From assembly GCA_023269565.1 (NCBI GenBank), contig JAHFTD010000012.1:1-40815 (forward strand): a stretch of DNA of 40,815 nt, given 5' to 3'. How positions within the stretch are numbered: position 1 is the first letter of the stretch; each line of letters begins with the position of its first letter. Source of the stretch: Opitutaceae bacterium (GTDB lineage: Bacteria; Verrucomicrobiota; Verrucomicrobiia; Opitutales; Opitutaceae). Positions 1 to 7,887 of this stretch are shown here, piece after piece. A program made the position numbers and the translations under genes. The notes below the pieces were generated by a model, which did no database searches, was not told the DNA's origin, and saw only the letters and a list, made by a program, of their open reading frames with translations.

Positions 1-104
1 CGGAGAAATACCGGCATAACAAGCCGCGCATCGACCAGGACATCTTCTGGCGCCCGATCCCCGGCACGACCTGGCCCGAGGGTTGGGCCGCGACGACTGC
101 CTGA
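1..104 (+). CDS. C-terminal tail of an unidentified protein (cut by left edge)
   Basis: An open frame enters from the left edge and stops at TGA 102-104. It gives about 33 residues ending WPEGWAATTA and containing IDQDIFWRPIPGTTW. Its codons are rich in G/C at the third position, like the genes around it. The piece is too short to assign to a family. The convergent AraC gene ends 40 bp further on, so this would be the last gene of its unit. Confidence 0.5.
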   Translation, partial: EKYRHNKPRIDQDIFWRPIPGTTWPEGWAATTA

Positions 105-144
105 GTTTGCTTGTGTTAGGGTTCCGTCGTCGTGTCCGCCGGGC

Positions 145-996
145 TCAATGCCCGCGGACGCGTCGGCGGTAATCCGACGGCGCGAAACCGATCTCCTGCT
201 TGAAGGCCTTCGAGAAGTGGAACACGTCGCAGAACCCGAGCGTGTCCGCGATCTGCTTCAACGAGTAATCCCCGTGGTAGATCGCCGCACAGGCCCACTC
301 CAGCCGGCGGCGCTTCTGGTAGCGGCCCGGTGACTCGTGCGTGAGCTGGACGAAGCGCTTCCGGAAATTCTCGTAGTTCAGTCCTACCATGAGCGCGACA
401 TCCTGCGGCACCAGCCAGCCCGCGGCGCCGCGATCGCCGAGCAGGCGCAGACTTTTCTCGAGCCAGGCGTCGCGGCCGGTCTGCCGCGTGCTCTCCGCGT
501 CGGCCGCGACCATGTCAATGATCACATGCAGTAACCGGCCGAGCGCGCGCAGCGGTGCGCCGGCGCTGTGCAGCGGCTCGCTCTTCACCACCTCGTGCAG
601 ACGCCGCCGCCAGTAATCCATCGCGCCGAGCCGCAGCACCGGGTGCTCCGGCACCAGCAGGCCCTGCGCGCGCCACAGCTGGAACTGCGGCCCGTCGAAC
701 ACAAAGTAGATCTGCGTCCACTCGCTGCCCGGCAGCGGCCCGTAGGCGTGGGCAATCTCGGGAAACACTAACACGACGTCCCCGGGCCCAAGCTCGACCT
801 TCGTGCCACGGGCATCGCGGTAGTAGCCGCGCCCCTCGACCATCAGCATCAGGGTGAACCGTCTCAAAATCCGCATGCCCGTCGGATCGATGCCGGGCAC
901 GTTGCGCAGCAGCCCGGCCAGTTCGATCTCCCCCACGGCAGTGCGAAGCGGGTTCTGCAGCCAGGGTTCGGAGCGGTATTTAGGAGCCGGGGGCAC
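145..996 (-). CDS. AraC family transcriptional regulator
   Basis: This 283-residue protein has the usual two-domain AraC layout. The N-terminal part (about 20-110) looks like a cupin-type sensor, with the stretch LGPGDVVLVFPEIAHAYG. The C-terminal part (about 180-280) carries two helix-turn-helix motifs, and its second half reads SLKQIADTLGFCDVFHFSKAFK followed by the family's G-x-x-P-S-x-Y-R ending (GFAPSDYRRR). Regulators of this kind usually respond to sugars. The start chosen is GTG at 996; no in-frame ATG lies closer upstream, and the next internal Met would remove part of the sensor domain. The gene is divergent from the PhyH-like gene with a 72-bp gap, which makes that pair its likeliest target. 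Family is certain; ligand is unknown. Confidence 0.93.
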   Translation of the reverse strand: MPPAPKYRSEPWLQNPLRTAVGEIELAGLLRNVPGIDPTGMRILRRFTLMLMVEGRGYYRDARGTKVELGPGDVVLVFPEIAHAYGPLPGSEWTQIYFVFDGPQFQLWRAQGLLVPEHPVLRLGAMDYWRRRLHEVVKSEPLHSAGAPLRALGRLLHVIIDMVAADAESTRQTGRDAWLEKSLRLLGDRGAAGWLVPQDVALMVGLNYENFRKRFVQLTHESPGRYQKRRRLEWACAAIYHGDYSLKQIADTLGFCDVFHFSKAFKQEIGFAPSDYRRRVRGH

Positions 997-1043
997 GGAC
1001 CCAAAATTTACATGACTTCTCCCACTTCAACCATTTAATCCGG

Positions 1044-1057
1044 ACTCGTTCGCGAGT
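1044..1057. promoter_or_regulatory. Short dyad ACTCG-TTCG-CGAGT upstream of the PhyH-like gene
   Basis: A perfect 5-bp inverted repeat around TTCG ends 11 bp before the ATG at 1069, within the divergent AraC/PhyH spacer. It could be an operator half-site pair or, in the mRNA, a small hairpin near the start codon. No -35/-10 pair could be fixed with confidence, and AraC proteins more often bind direct repeats, so the role is open. Confidence 0.3.
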
Positions 1058-1068
1058 ATTGTCTTCCC

Positions 1069-1992
1069 ATGAGCACCACCACGACGCTGCCCCAGCTCTA
1101 TTCCTATGGCCACGAGCTGGAGATGACCGACGACAAGGTCGGCCTCCTGCGCGACTCCACCGACGCCGTCAAGGACCGGGAGGAATTGCACCGCCGCTTC
1201 GCTGAGGCCGGCTACCTCTATCTGCCCGGCTATCTCGACCGGGACGAGGTCCTCGCCGCGCGCGCCAGCTTGACCGACGGACTCGCTGCGGCCGGCGTCC
1301 TCGATCCGGCCTACTCGACCATCGACGCCGTCTGCAACCCCGGCGCGGGTTACGTCTTCAAGCCCGAGCTCACCACCAACAACCCGGCGATCCAGAACCT
1401 GCTATATGCCGGCCGCCTGCCGGAATTCTATGCGAATTTCTTCAACGAGCCAATCCGCCACTACGATTTCACCTGGCTGCGCGCCATCGGTCCGGGCAAG
1501 GGCACCAACCCTCATTGCGACCTGCCCTACATGGGCCGCGGCACGCACACGCACATGACCTGCTGGGTGCCCTACGGTGACATCTCCTTCACCCTCGGCG
1601 GCCTCATGATCCTCGAGGGCTCGCACAAACGCATGGACCTGCTCGAAAGTTACGTCTATCGCGACGTCGACGCCTTCTGCGAGAACAAGCCCCAGCAGGC
1701 CGACGCGGCCAAGGCCGGCAAATGGGCCTTCACCGGCACGCTCTCGCACAACCCACCGATGGTCCGCAACAAGTTCGGCGGCCGCTGGCTCACCACCGAG
1801 TTTAAGGCCGGCGACTTTATCACCTTTGGCATGTTCCTCGTGCACGCCTCGCTCGACAACCGCACCGAGAACCGCCTGCGCATCTCCAGCGACGCCCGCT
1901 ACCAGCGAGCCAGCGAGCCGATCGACGAGCGCTGGGTCGGCATCAACCCGCCCGGCCACACCACCGCCGGCAAGCGCGGCCGCATTTGCTGA
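1069..1992 (+). CDS. Phytanoyl-CoA dioxygenase (PhyH) family protein
   Basis: This is a 307-residue Fe(II)/2-oxoglutarate-dependent oxygenase-like protein. The iron facial triad can be read: H149-x-D151 in NPHCDLPYMG and H259 in FGMFLVHASLDN. R269 or R271 follows, at the position expected to hold 2-oxoglutarate. GDISFTLGGLMILEGSHK fits the double-stranded beta-helix core of the PhyH family. There is no signal peptide, so it should be cytoplasmic. It starts at ATG 1069 after a pyrimidine-rich leader. The ferritin-like gene follows 8 bp after its stop, suggesting an operon of two iron enzymes under the divergent AraC regulator. The family covers hydroxylases and demethylases of many small molecules, and the substrate cannot be told from sequence. 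Confidence 0.88.
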   Translation: MSTTTTLPQLYSYGHELEMTDDKVGLLRDSTDAVKDREELHRRFAEAGYLYLPGYLDRDEVLAARASLTDGLAAAGVLDPAYSTIDAVCNPGAGYVFKPELTTNNPAIQNLLYAGRLPEFYANFFNEPIRHYDFTWLRAIGPGKGTNPHCDLPYMGRGTHTHMTCWVPYGDISFTLGGLMILEGSHKRMDLLESYVYRDVDAFCENKPQQADAAKAGKWAFTGTLSHNPPMVRNKFGGRWLTTEFKAGDFITFGMFLVHASLDNRTENRLRISSDARYQRASEPIDERWVGINPPGHTTAGKRGRIC

Positions 1993-2000
1993 ACCGCGCC

Positions 2001-3320
2001 ATGGTTGCTCCCGCTTCCGCCACTCCTCCTGTTACGTCCGCCATCGGCCGGATGGCTGCCGTGCAGGATATGGCCCGGCTCCTGCGCCTGCTCTTCGAGA
2101 TCGAGCGCGAGTTCGTGTGCACCGCCACCACCCTCATCTACCGCGTCGGCGAGCCCGAGCAGAAATACCTCCTCTGCCAGCACGTCTGGGAATCCGCCGG
2201 TCACGCCCGCTTCCTCCGCGAGCGCGGCCGCGAGCTCAGCGGCTTTGGCACCGGGGAAAATGTCCGCGCGGAACTCCGCCAGCTCTTCACCGAGGCCGTC
2301 ATGCCCGCCGACGGCTACGTCGCACTCGCCGGTTTCTACCGCGTATTCAAGCCCGCCCTGCTCGCCGCCTACCGGCACTATTTGTCGGCCACGCACCACC
2401 TCGCCGACTGGCCGTCGCGCAAGCTCGTCGAGGAGTTCATCGCCGACGAGGAACGCCACGCCCGTGAGATGGAACCCTGGCTCGGCGCGGTCGACGCCAC
2501 CGCCTGGCTCGCACATCTGCGCACCGCTCTCGCCGCCAACGGCGACCTGCTCGGCGACCACCCGCACTCCCCGCTGCCCACCGACTTTGCCTGGGAATCG
2601 TCCGGCCGCGCGTATGCGCATCTCGCCACCTGCAACCGCGGCAAGTATCCGACCTGCTCCAGTGTCTTCAGCCTCGACCCCGCCGAGACGCCCATCGTCC
2701 GCCCCTGGCTGGTTGACCCAAAGACCGACGCGCGCGTCATCCGCCTTATGGTCTATGTGTGGCTGATGATGGAACTGGATGCCGTCGACTATCTCGCCAC
2801 GATCTTCATCGACACGCCCGACGCCCCGTTCGACCTGCACCACGACCTGGCGCGCCACCTCTGGGACGAGTCCCGCCACAGCCAGTTCGGCTACCGGCAG
2901 CTGCCCAAGCTCGGCGTGGATCTCATGACGCTCGAGCACTCGCTCGATCTCTACAACATCCTCGTCCAGATGCCGCCGCACGAGCGCTACGCGATGATGA
3001 CGATGGAATTTGAGGCCGGCAGCTTCCCGACCAAGGCCCTCGTGATGGACCGCGTGCGCGAGCTGAACGACTTCGAGGCCGACACGCTCCTCGCCTTCGA
3101 TCGCAACGACGAACAGAACCATGTCCGTTACGGCCACCACTGGCTGCCCGAGATCATGGCACTGTGCGGCGACACACGGCCCGTTGAGGAATTCGTCAAG
3201 GCCACACAGGCGCGGTTCGCCGCGGTGGCGCAGGTGCACGGCAATCGCACGCCGCACGCCCTACCGCCCGAGCGCCGCCTGACGGGGAACAAGCTCCTGA
3301 AACTGGCCGGCGTGGCGTGA
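2001..3320 (+). CDS. Internally duplicated ferritin-like (di-iron) protein
   Basis: This is a 439-residue helical protein with di-iron ligand motifs. ExxH motifs are seen at E150-H153 (EERH), E290-H293 (ESRH) and E371-H374 (EQNH); a related W-E-S-A-G-H sits at 63-68. The stretches HVWESAGHARFL and HLWDESRHSQFG align, as do FIADEERHAREME and FDRNDEQNHVRYG, so the protein appears to be two ferritin-like four-helix units in tandem. Only the second unit looks to have a full ligand set (E258 and E336/E338 as the remaining carboxylates). An in-frame TTG at 1986 would overlap the upstream gene; ATG 2001 is preferred. Possible roles are oxidase/oxygenase or iron-dependent modification of the PhyH product. 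Its function is not known. Confidence 0.75.
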   Translation: MVAPASATPPVTSAIGRMAAVQDMARLLRLLFEIEREFVCTATTLIYRVGEPEQKYLLCQHVWESAGHARFLRERGRELSGFGTGENVRAELRQLFTEAVMPADGYVALAGFYRVFKPALLAAYRHYLSATHHLADWPSRKLVEEFIADEERHAREMEPWLGAVDATAWLAHLRTALAANGDLLGDHPHSPLPTDFAWESSGRAYAHLATCNRGKYPTCSSVFSLDPAETPIVRPWLVDPKTDARVIRLMVYVWLMMELDAVDYLATIFIDTPDAPFDLHHDLARHLWDESRHSQFGYRQLPKLGVDLMTLEHSLDLYNILVQMPPHERYAMMTMEFEAGSFPTKALVMDRVRELNDFEADTLLAFDRNDEQNHVRYGHHWLPEIMALCGDTRPVEEFVKATQARFAAVAQVHGNRTPHALPPERRLTGNKLLKLAGVA

Positions 3321-3389
3321 AGTGGAACGCGGCCTCTCGGGCACGTTTCTTCGGTGTTCGTCCCATGGACCCGTTTGCCAGCCGTTTAA

Positions 3390-3406
3390 TTTTCATTTGT
3401 TTTCAG
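3390..3406 (+). promoter_or_regulatory. TTTTCAT-N3-TTTTCAG direct repeat in the spacer before the Gfo/Idh gene
   Basis: Two 7-bp copies lie exactly 10 bp apart in the 250-bp spacer 3321-3570, which is the only clearly AT-richer part of this region. The same arrangement occurs at 23307-23323 and 24247-24263. The rest of the spacer holds further T/C-rich runs (3474-3515) but no gene I can support. The copy lies 164 bp from the start at 3571, further than the other two are from theirs. Confidence 0.35.
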
Positions 3407-3570
3407 GATGATTCCTGTCGCGCAACCCGGCCGAGTTCGGTTCATTTGAAGCCAGTCCCACCGGATTCGCCTTTTCCCTTTTTCATTTCCATGTCTCTTT
3501 TTCGGTTCGCGTCTGTCAGTTCGTCCCGACCCGCGCCCGGCGCTCGCCCCTCGCCGCGGATAATCCATCC

Positions 3571-4683
3571 ATGAAAACTTATCGCGCCGCGCTTGTCGGC
3601 ACCGGCTCCATCGGCGACGCCCATGTGCGGGCCGTTGAGGCCACCCAGGGTCGCGTCACGCTCATTTCCGCCGTCGACATCGACGCGAAACGCGTCGCTG
3701 CCTTTGCCCAGAAGCACGGCATTGCCAGCCACTACACGGATTACACGGCGATGCTGGCCGCCGAAAAGCCCGACCTTGTCCTGGTCGCCACCCCGCCGGC
3801 GCAACACATGTCCATGAGCATCGCCGCCATGGAGGCCGGCGCCTGGGTGTTGTGCGAGAAACCGCTGTGCGGCTCGCTGGCCGAGCTCGACCGCATCGAG
3901 GCGGCGGAGCTACGCACCGGCAACTACACCGCCTGCATTTTCCAGATGCGCTTCGGCTCCTCCACGGCGCATGTCCGCCGCCTCGCCGACCGCGGCCTGC
4001 TCGGCCGCCCACTGGTGGGCGTCTGCAACACCCTGTGGTTCCGCGACGAGGCCTACTACGCGGTGCCGTGGCGCGGACGCTGGGAGACCGAACTCGGCGG
4101 ACCGACCATGGGGCTGGGCATCCATGCGATGGATCACTTCCTGCACCTAATGGGAGACTGGAAGGATGCCCGCGCGCTCGTCACCACGCTCGACCGCGCC
4201 ATCGAGGTCGAGGATGTCTCGCTGGCCCTCGTCACCTTCACCAGCGGCGCCGTAGGTTCCATCGTCAACAGTGCGCTCAGCCCGCGTCAGGAAACCTACC
4301 TCCGCCTCGACTACCAGAAGGCCACCGTCGAACTCACCCATCTTTACGGCTACACCCGAGACAATTGGAAATTCACGACCGTCCCGCCCGCGCAGGAGGA
4401 CGACCTGCTGGCGGCCTGGCAGAACTTTCCCCCGGAGGTCGGCGCCACGCACGGCACCCAGCTCAACGCCTTTGTGGCCGACATGGATGCGGGCCGCCGC
4501 CCACTCACCTCCGGCGACCAGGCGCGCCAGACGCTCGAGCTGCTCACCGCGATCTACAAATCCGGATTCACGGGTGAGATTGTCACCCGCGGTTCCATCA
4601 AGCCAGGCGACCCGTTCTACCTCGCGCTGCATGGCCACCGTGCGCCCAAGCGCGTCAAGGGCGAGCCGCCGCGGGTCGTTTGA
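3571..4683 (+). CDS. Gfo/Idh/MocA family NAD(P)-dependent oxidoreductase
   Basis: This is a 370-residue cytoplasmic dehydrogenase. The Rossmann nucleotide-binding turn is GTGSIGDAHVRA near residues 10-21. The family's E-K-P motif is at 96-98 (LCEKPLCGS), with the lysine expected to take part in catalysis. A G-x-G-I-H-x-x-D pattern (MGLGIHAMDHFLHLMG) sits in the C-terminal alpha/beta domain. Such enzymes oxidise or reduce sugars, inositols and their derivatives. It leads a close run with the ABC exporter (10-bp gap), a secreted protein and a mutarotase-like protein, so a role in sugar conversion is likely, though the substrate cannot be named. It starts at ATG 3571 after a leader without a Shine-Dalgarno sequence. 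Confidence 0.92.
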   Translation: MKTYRAALVGTGSIGDAHVRAVEATQGRVTLISAVDIDAKRVAAFAQKHGIASHYTDYTAMLAAEKPDLVLVATPPAQHMSMSIAAMEAGAWVLCEKPLCGSLAELDRIEAAELRTGNYTACIFQMRFGSSTAHVRRLADRGLLGRPLVGVCNTLWFRDEAYYAVPWRGRWETELGGPTMGLGIHAMDHFLHLMGDWKDARALVTTLDRAIEVEDVSLALVTFTSGAVGSIVNSALSPRQETYLRLDYQKATVELTHLYGYTRDNWKFTTVPPAQEDDLLAAWQNFPPEVGATHGTQLNAFVADMDAGRRPLTSGDQARQTLELLTAIYKSGFTGEIVTRGSIKPGDPFYLALHGHRAPKRVKGEPPRVV

Positions 4684-4693
4684 GCCGCCCGCC

Positions 4694-6448
4694 ATGATCC
4701 GCGAGGCGCTCGCCGCGCGCACGCTCACCGGCTACCTCTGGGGCAGCCGTGACCGTCTCTGGCGCGGCCTCGGCCTCGCCCTGCTGCGCTCGCTCGCCGT
4801 AGCGCCGTGCCCCTGGCTGTTCCAGCGGATGATCGACGTCGCCGTGCCCGCTCGCGACTACGGGGCAGTCTTCGCGCTCGCCGCGGTCTTTTTACTGCTG
4901 CTCGGCGTGCACTATTTCTTCTCCGTCTGGGGCGCCAATGAGATCGCCAAGGCCATGGCGCAGATGATGGTCGAGTTGCGCAGCCGGCTTTTCTTCAAGC
5001 TCCAGTTTCTCAGCTTCGGCTACCTCGACCAGCAGAAGACCGGCCGGCTCCTCTCCAAATACGCGTTCGACACGCAGAAGGTCGAAGTCCTGCTCTACAA
5101 CATTCTCAACCAGTTTCTGCCGAACATCCTCTACGGCGGCAGCATCTTTGTCATCCTTGCCGTCCTGAACTGGCGCCTCGCCGGCGTGCTCGCGCTCGTG
5201 CTGCCCGCCTACGGCTTCGCCAAGTATCACTTCTTCGGCCGCATTCAGCACAGCAACCGCGAGGCGCGCCGCGCCCAGGAAAAGCTCACCGGCACCGCCA
5301 GCGAATACATCTCCGCGCTCCGCCTCGTTCGCAGCTTCGGCGAGGAAAGCCAGGCTGAGGCTGACCTCGGCCGCACCAGCCTCGATTTCGCCCGGCACCG
5401 CGTGCAGCAGAGCTACCTCAACGCCATCTACGGCACCTTCTGGTATGTCAGCAGTCAGGTCATCGCGCTCATCGTCATGGCCGGCGGCGCCCTGCTCGCC
5501 ATCCGCGGCCCCATCTCCTACGGCACGCTCTTCGCCTTCGTCGCCGGCCTGCCCATCGTGCTCGGCCCCATCCAGGCCTTCGTCGTCCTGAGCGAGCAGT
5601 TCTTCATCGGCCGCGAGAGCTACCAGAGCATCAAGGAACTCATTGACTCGGCCTACGTCGAGGCTTGGCACGGCACCCGGCGCGTCACGCGCCTGCGCGG
5701 CGAGATCCGGTTCGAGAATATTTCTTTCGCCTACCCGACCGCCCCCGACCGCCGCGTCCTGCACGATATCAACCTCCACCTCCGGCCCGGCGAGCACATC
5801 GCCTTCGTCGGTCCCTCCGGTTCCGGCAAGAGCACCCTCGCCAACCTGCTGCTCGGCCTCTACGCGCCCAGCGTCGGCTGCATCCTCATCGACGGCGTGC
5901 CGCAGGCCGAATGGGACATGCGCTGGGTCCGCCGCCAGCTCGCTGTCGTGCTGCAGGACAGCCTCCTGCTCTCCGGCACCATCGCCGAGAACCTCCGCTT
6001 TGCCCGCGCCGACGCCACCGACGCCGAGATCCGCGCCGCCGCGCAGCAGGCCAACGCCGAGGAGTTCATCTCGCGCCAGCCCGCGGGCTACGCCACGCTC
6101 GTCGGCGAACGCGGCGTCACCCTCTCCGGCGGCCAGCGCCAGCGGCTGGCCATCGCCCGCGCGGTCCTGCGCAACCCGCCCGTGCTCATCCTCGACGAGG
6201 CCACCTCGGCGCTCGATTACGAGAGCGAGCGGTTGATCCAGGATGCGCTCGACCGCCTTGCCGCCGGCCGCACCGTCATCACCATCGCCCACCGCCTCAG
6301 CACCATTCGCAATGCCCACCGCATCATCGTGCTCGATGCCGGCCGCATCACCGAGGAGGGCGACTTCCGCGCGCTCACGGCCAAGGGCGGCGCCTTTGCC
6401 CGGCTCGTGGCCGCGCAAAATACTGGCGACGGCTTCCTCCATCTGTAA
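4694..6448 (+). CDS. ABC exporter, fused membrane and ATPase domains (MsbA/multidrug type)
   Basis: This 584-residue half-transporter has a six-helix membrane domain (about 20-320) and an ATPase domain (about 340-580). The ATPase motifs are all intact: Walker A GPSGSGKST, signature LSGGQRQRLAIARAV, Walker B LILDEATSALD and H-loop IAHRLST. It would work as a homodimer exporting a lipid, drug or other hydrophobic compound. The reading frame is open far upstream into the preceding gene, but ATG 4694, 10 bp after that gene's stop, gives the normal N-terminus for the family. An exporter in a sugar-type gene set is unexpected; it may export a modified lipid or glycoconjugate. The small secreted protein follows 11 bp later. 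Confidence 0.93.
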   Translation: MIREALAARTLTGYLWGSRDRLWRGLGLALLRSLAVAPCPWLFQRMIDVAVPARDYGAVFALAAVFLLLLGVHYFFSVWGANEIAKAMAQMMVELRSRLFFKLQFLSFGYLDQQKTGRLLSKYAFDTQKVEVLLYNILNQFLPNILYGGSIFVILAVLNWRLAGVLALVLPAYGFAKYHFFGRIQHSNREARRAQEKLTGTASEYISALRLVRSFGEESQAEADLGRTSLDFARHRVQQSYLNAIYGTFWYVSSQVIALIVMAGGALLAIRGPISYGTLFAFVAGLPIVLGPIQAFVVLSEQFFIGRESYQSIKELIDSAYVEAWHGTRRVTRLRGEIRFENISFAYPTAPDRRVLHDINLHLRPGEHIAFVGPSGSGKSTLANLLLGLYAPSVGCILIDGVPQAEWDMRWVRRQLAVVLQDSLLLSGTIAENLRFARADATDAEIRAAAQQANAEEFISRQPAGYATLVGERGVTLSGGQRQRLAIARAVLRNPPVLILDEATSALDYESERLIQDALDRLAAGRTVITIAHRLSTIRNAHRIIVLDAGRITEEGDFRALTAKGGAFARLVAAQNTGDGFLHL

Positions 6449-6459
6449 TCTTTCCCTTC

Positions 6460-6975
6460 ATGAAAACCCCGCTGTTCATCGTCGCACTGCTCCTCACCGC
6501 CGTTCTGGGTTCCGCGCAGGAAATTTTCCCCGGCCTCAAGTCCGTCCTCTCCGCCGCCGAATGGAAACGCGCCGGACTCGACCGCCTCTCGCCCGACGAG
6601 CTCGGCGTTATCGACGCGGCGCTCATTCGCCACCACTCCGGCGCCACCGCCCACCTGCAGACCGAGCTCGCCATCGCGCGCCAGGCCGTCACCACGGTGG
6701 CGGTCGAGCAGAAGAAGGGCCTGCTCCAGCGTTTCGGCCTGCCGGTGTTTGACGATTCCGACTGGCGCAACCTGCCGCCGTTGAAGGCCCGGGTCGTTAA
6801 ATGGGAAACCGCCAACCGCTTCCTGCTCGACAACGGTCAGGTCTGGGAGGGTTTCGAGCCCATCACCTACGAGCTCGTCGGCAAGGACATCGAGATTCAG
6901 GCCCGGCCGCACGGCCAGTTTACCCTCATCGTGGACGGCGTGAACACTACTCTGCGTGTCATGCGCCTGCGCTGA
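6460..6975 (+). CDS. Small secreted protein of unknown function
   Basis: This is a 171-residue protein with a clear signal peptide (lysine at 2, hydrophobic LFIVALLLTAVLG, likely cleavage after GSAQ). The mature N-terminal half is helical and charged (LSPDELGVIDAALIRHH, then AIARQAVTTVAVEQKKG). The C-terminal part resembles a small beta-barrel, with VKWETANRFLLDNGQVWEGF followed by alternating hydrophobic residues. It lies between the ABC exporter and the mutarotase-like gene with gaps of 11 and 6 bp, so it is probably co-expressed. I do not recognise a named family; a periplasmic accessory role is only a guess. Confidence 0.75.
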   Translation: MKTPLFIVALLLTAVLGSAQEIFPGLKSVLSAAEWKRAGLDRLSPDELGVIDAALIRHHSGATAHLQTELAIARQAVTTVAVEQKKGLLQRFGLPVFDDSDWRNLPPLKARVVKWETANRFLLDNGQVWEGFEPITYELVGKDIEIQARPHGQFTLIVDGVNTTLRVMRLR

Positions 6976-6981
6976 CCCACT

Positions 6982-7887
6982 GTGCTGACCCTTGCCAACG
7001 CTGACCTCCGAGTCGACCTGCTCGATCCCGTCGCGGAGCAAGCCCGGCTCGGTCCTCGCTTCTGCTGGGGCGGCTACATCTGGCAGGCGCATGATCGCAG
7101 CATCGGCACGCTCCTGACCGGACCGGAATGGCCCGGGGTTACCCCCGAGCCGCACAACGGCCAGGGTTTGCCGGAGTCTTTCCGCCACAGCACCACGACC
7201 GGCGAACCCCTGCTCTGGGACGGTGCGGTCGGCCTCGCCCCGGGTGCGGGTGTGCTCGGTCGCAACGCTCAGGGCAACATCGCCGTCACTTCTCCGTGCA
7301 CCTGGCAAATCGACCTGCAGTCCGACCGCGCCGTGTTTTGCACCGCGCAAAGCGTGGGACGCTGGTCCTACTCACTGGAGCGCACCATTGAATTGCACAG
7401 TCGTCAGTTGCGTTCGCATTCACACCTGACCAACCGCGGTGCCACGCCGCTCGTGCTTGAGTGGTTCGCCCATCCTTACTTTGCGCTACAGGCCGACGGC
7501 CTCCTGCGCGTGACCCTCCCCGAGGGCACACAGCTGGCCGAAAATCCGGGCTATGTTCTGTCCGGACGGGAGCTGACGCTGCGCCGCGCCTTCGTGGGCG
7601 TGCACGGCGGCCACCTCGAACAGCTCGGCCTGCCCGCCGGTCGACCCTTCGCCGTCGAGCTCTCGCACCCCCGGCTGGCCGGCGTGCGCTTCACCACCGA
7701 CTTCACCCCGTTCAAGTGCGTCCTCTGGGCCAACGGCAACACGCTCTCGCTTGAGCCCTTCATCGCTCTGCATCTCGCGCCCGGTGAGTCGCGCGAGTGG
7801 ATGCTGACCTACGACTTCGGTCTAGCTACCACCAACTCCGGCACCGGCTCGCCGATCACCAGCGGGTGCACGCCGTCGGCGCGATAG
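6982..7887 (+). CDS. Galactose-mutarotase-like / aldose epimerase-fold protein
   Basis: This 301-residue protein has the look of the galactose mutarotase-like beta-sandwich. The N-terminal strand holds FCWGGYIWQ, the middle has YSLERTIELHSRQLRSHSHLTN and then GATPLVLEWFAHPYFAL, which carries an H-P-Y-F motif of the kind found near the active site of this fold, and the end has LSLEPFIALHLAPGESREW. It has no signal peptide and starts at GTG 6982, 6 bp after the preceding stop. It may interconvert sugar anomers or only bind sugar. The last 26 codons or so lie antisense to the S51 peptidase gene and look poorly conserved (TNSGTGSPITSG), so the end may be an extension past the true domain. Confidence 0.7.
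   Translation: MLTLANADLRVDLLDPVAEQARLGPRFCWGGYIWQAHDRSIGTLLTGPEWPGVTPEPHNGQGLPESFRHSTTTGEPLLWDGAVGLAPGAGVLGRNAQGNIAVTSPCTWQIDLQSDRAVFCTAQSVGRWSYSLERTIELHSRQLRSHSHLTNRGATPLVLEWFAHPYFALQADGLLRVTLPEGTQLAENPGYVLSGRELTLRRAFVGVHGGHLEQLGLPAGRPFAVELSHPRLAGVRFTTDFTPFKCVLWANGNTLSLEPFIALHLAPGESREWMLTYDFGLATTNSGTGSPITSGCTPSAR

Noticed and set aside
3317-3574. 85-codon frame in the spacer before the Gfo/Idh gene
   Set aside because: It overlaps the previous stop and the next start, has an odd composition (many F, S, P, R), and is explained by the T/C-rich leader sequence.
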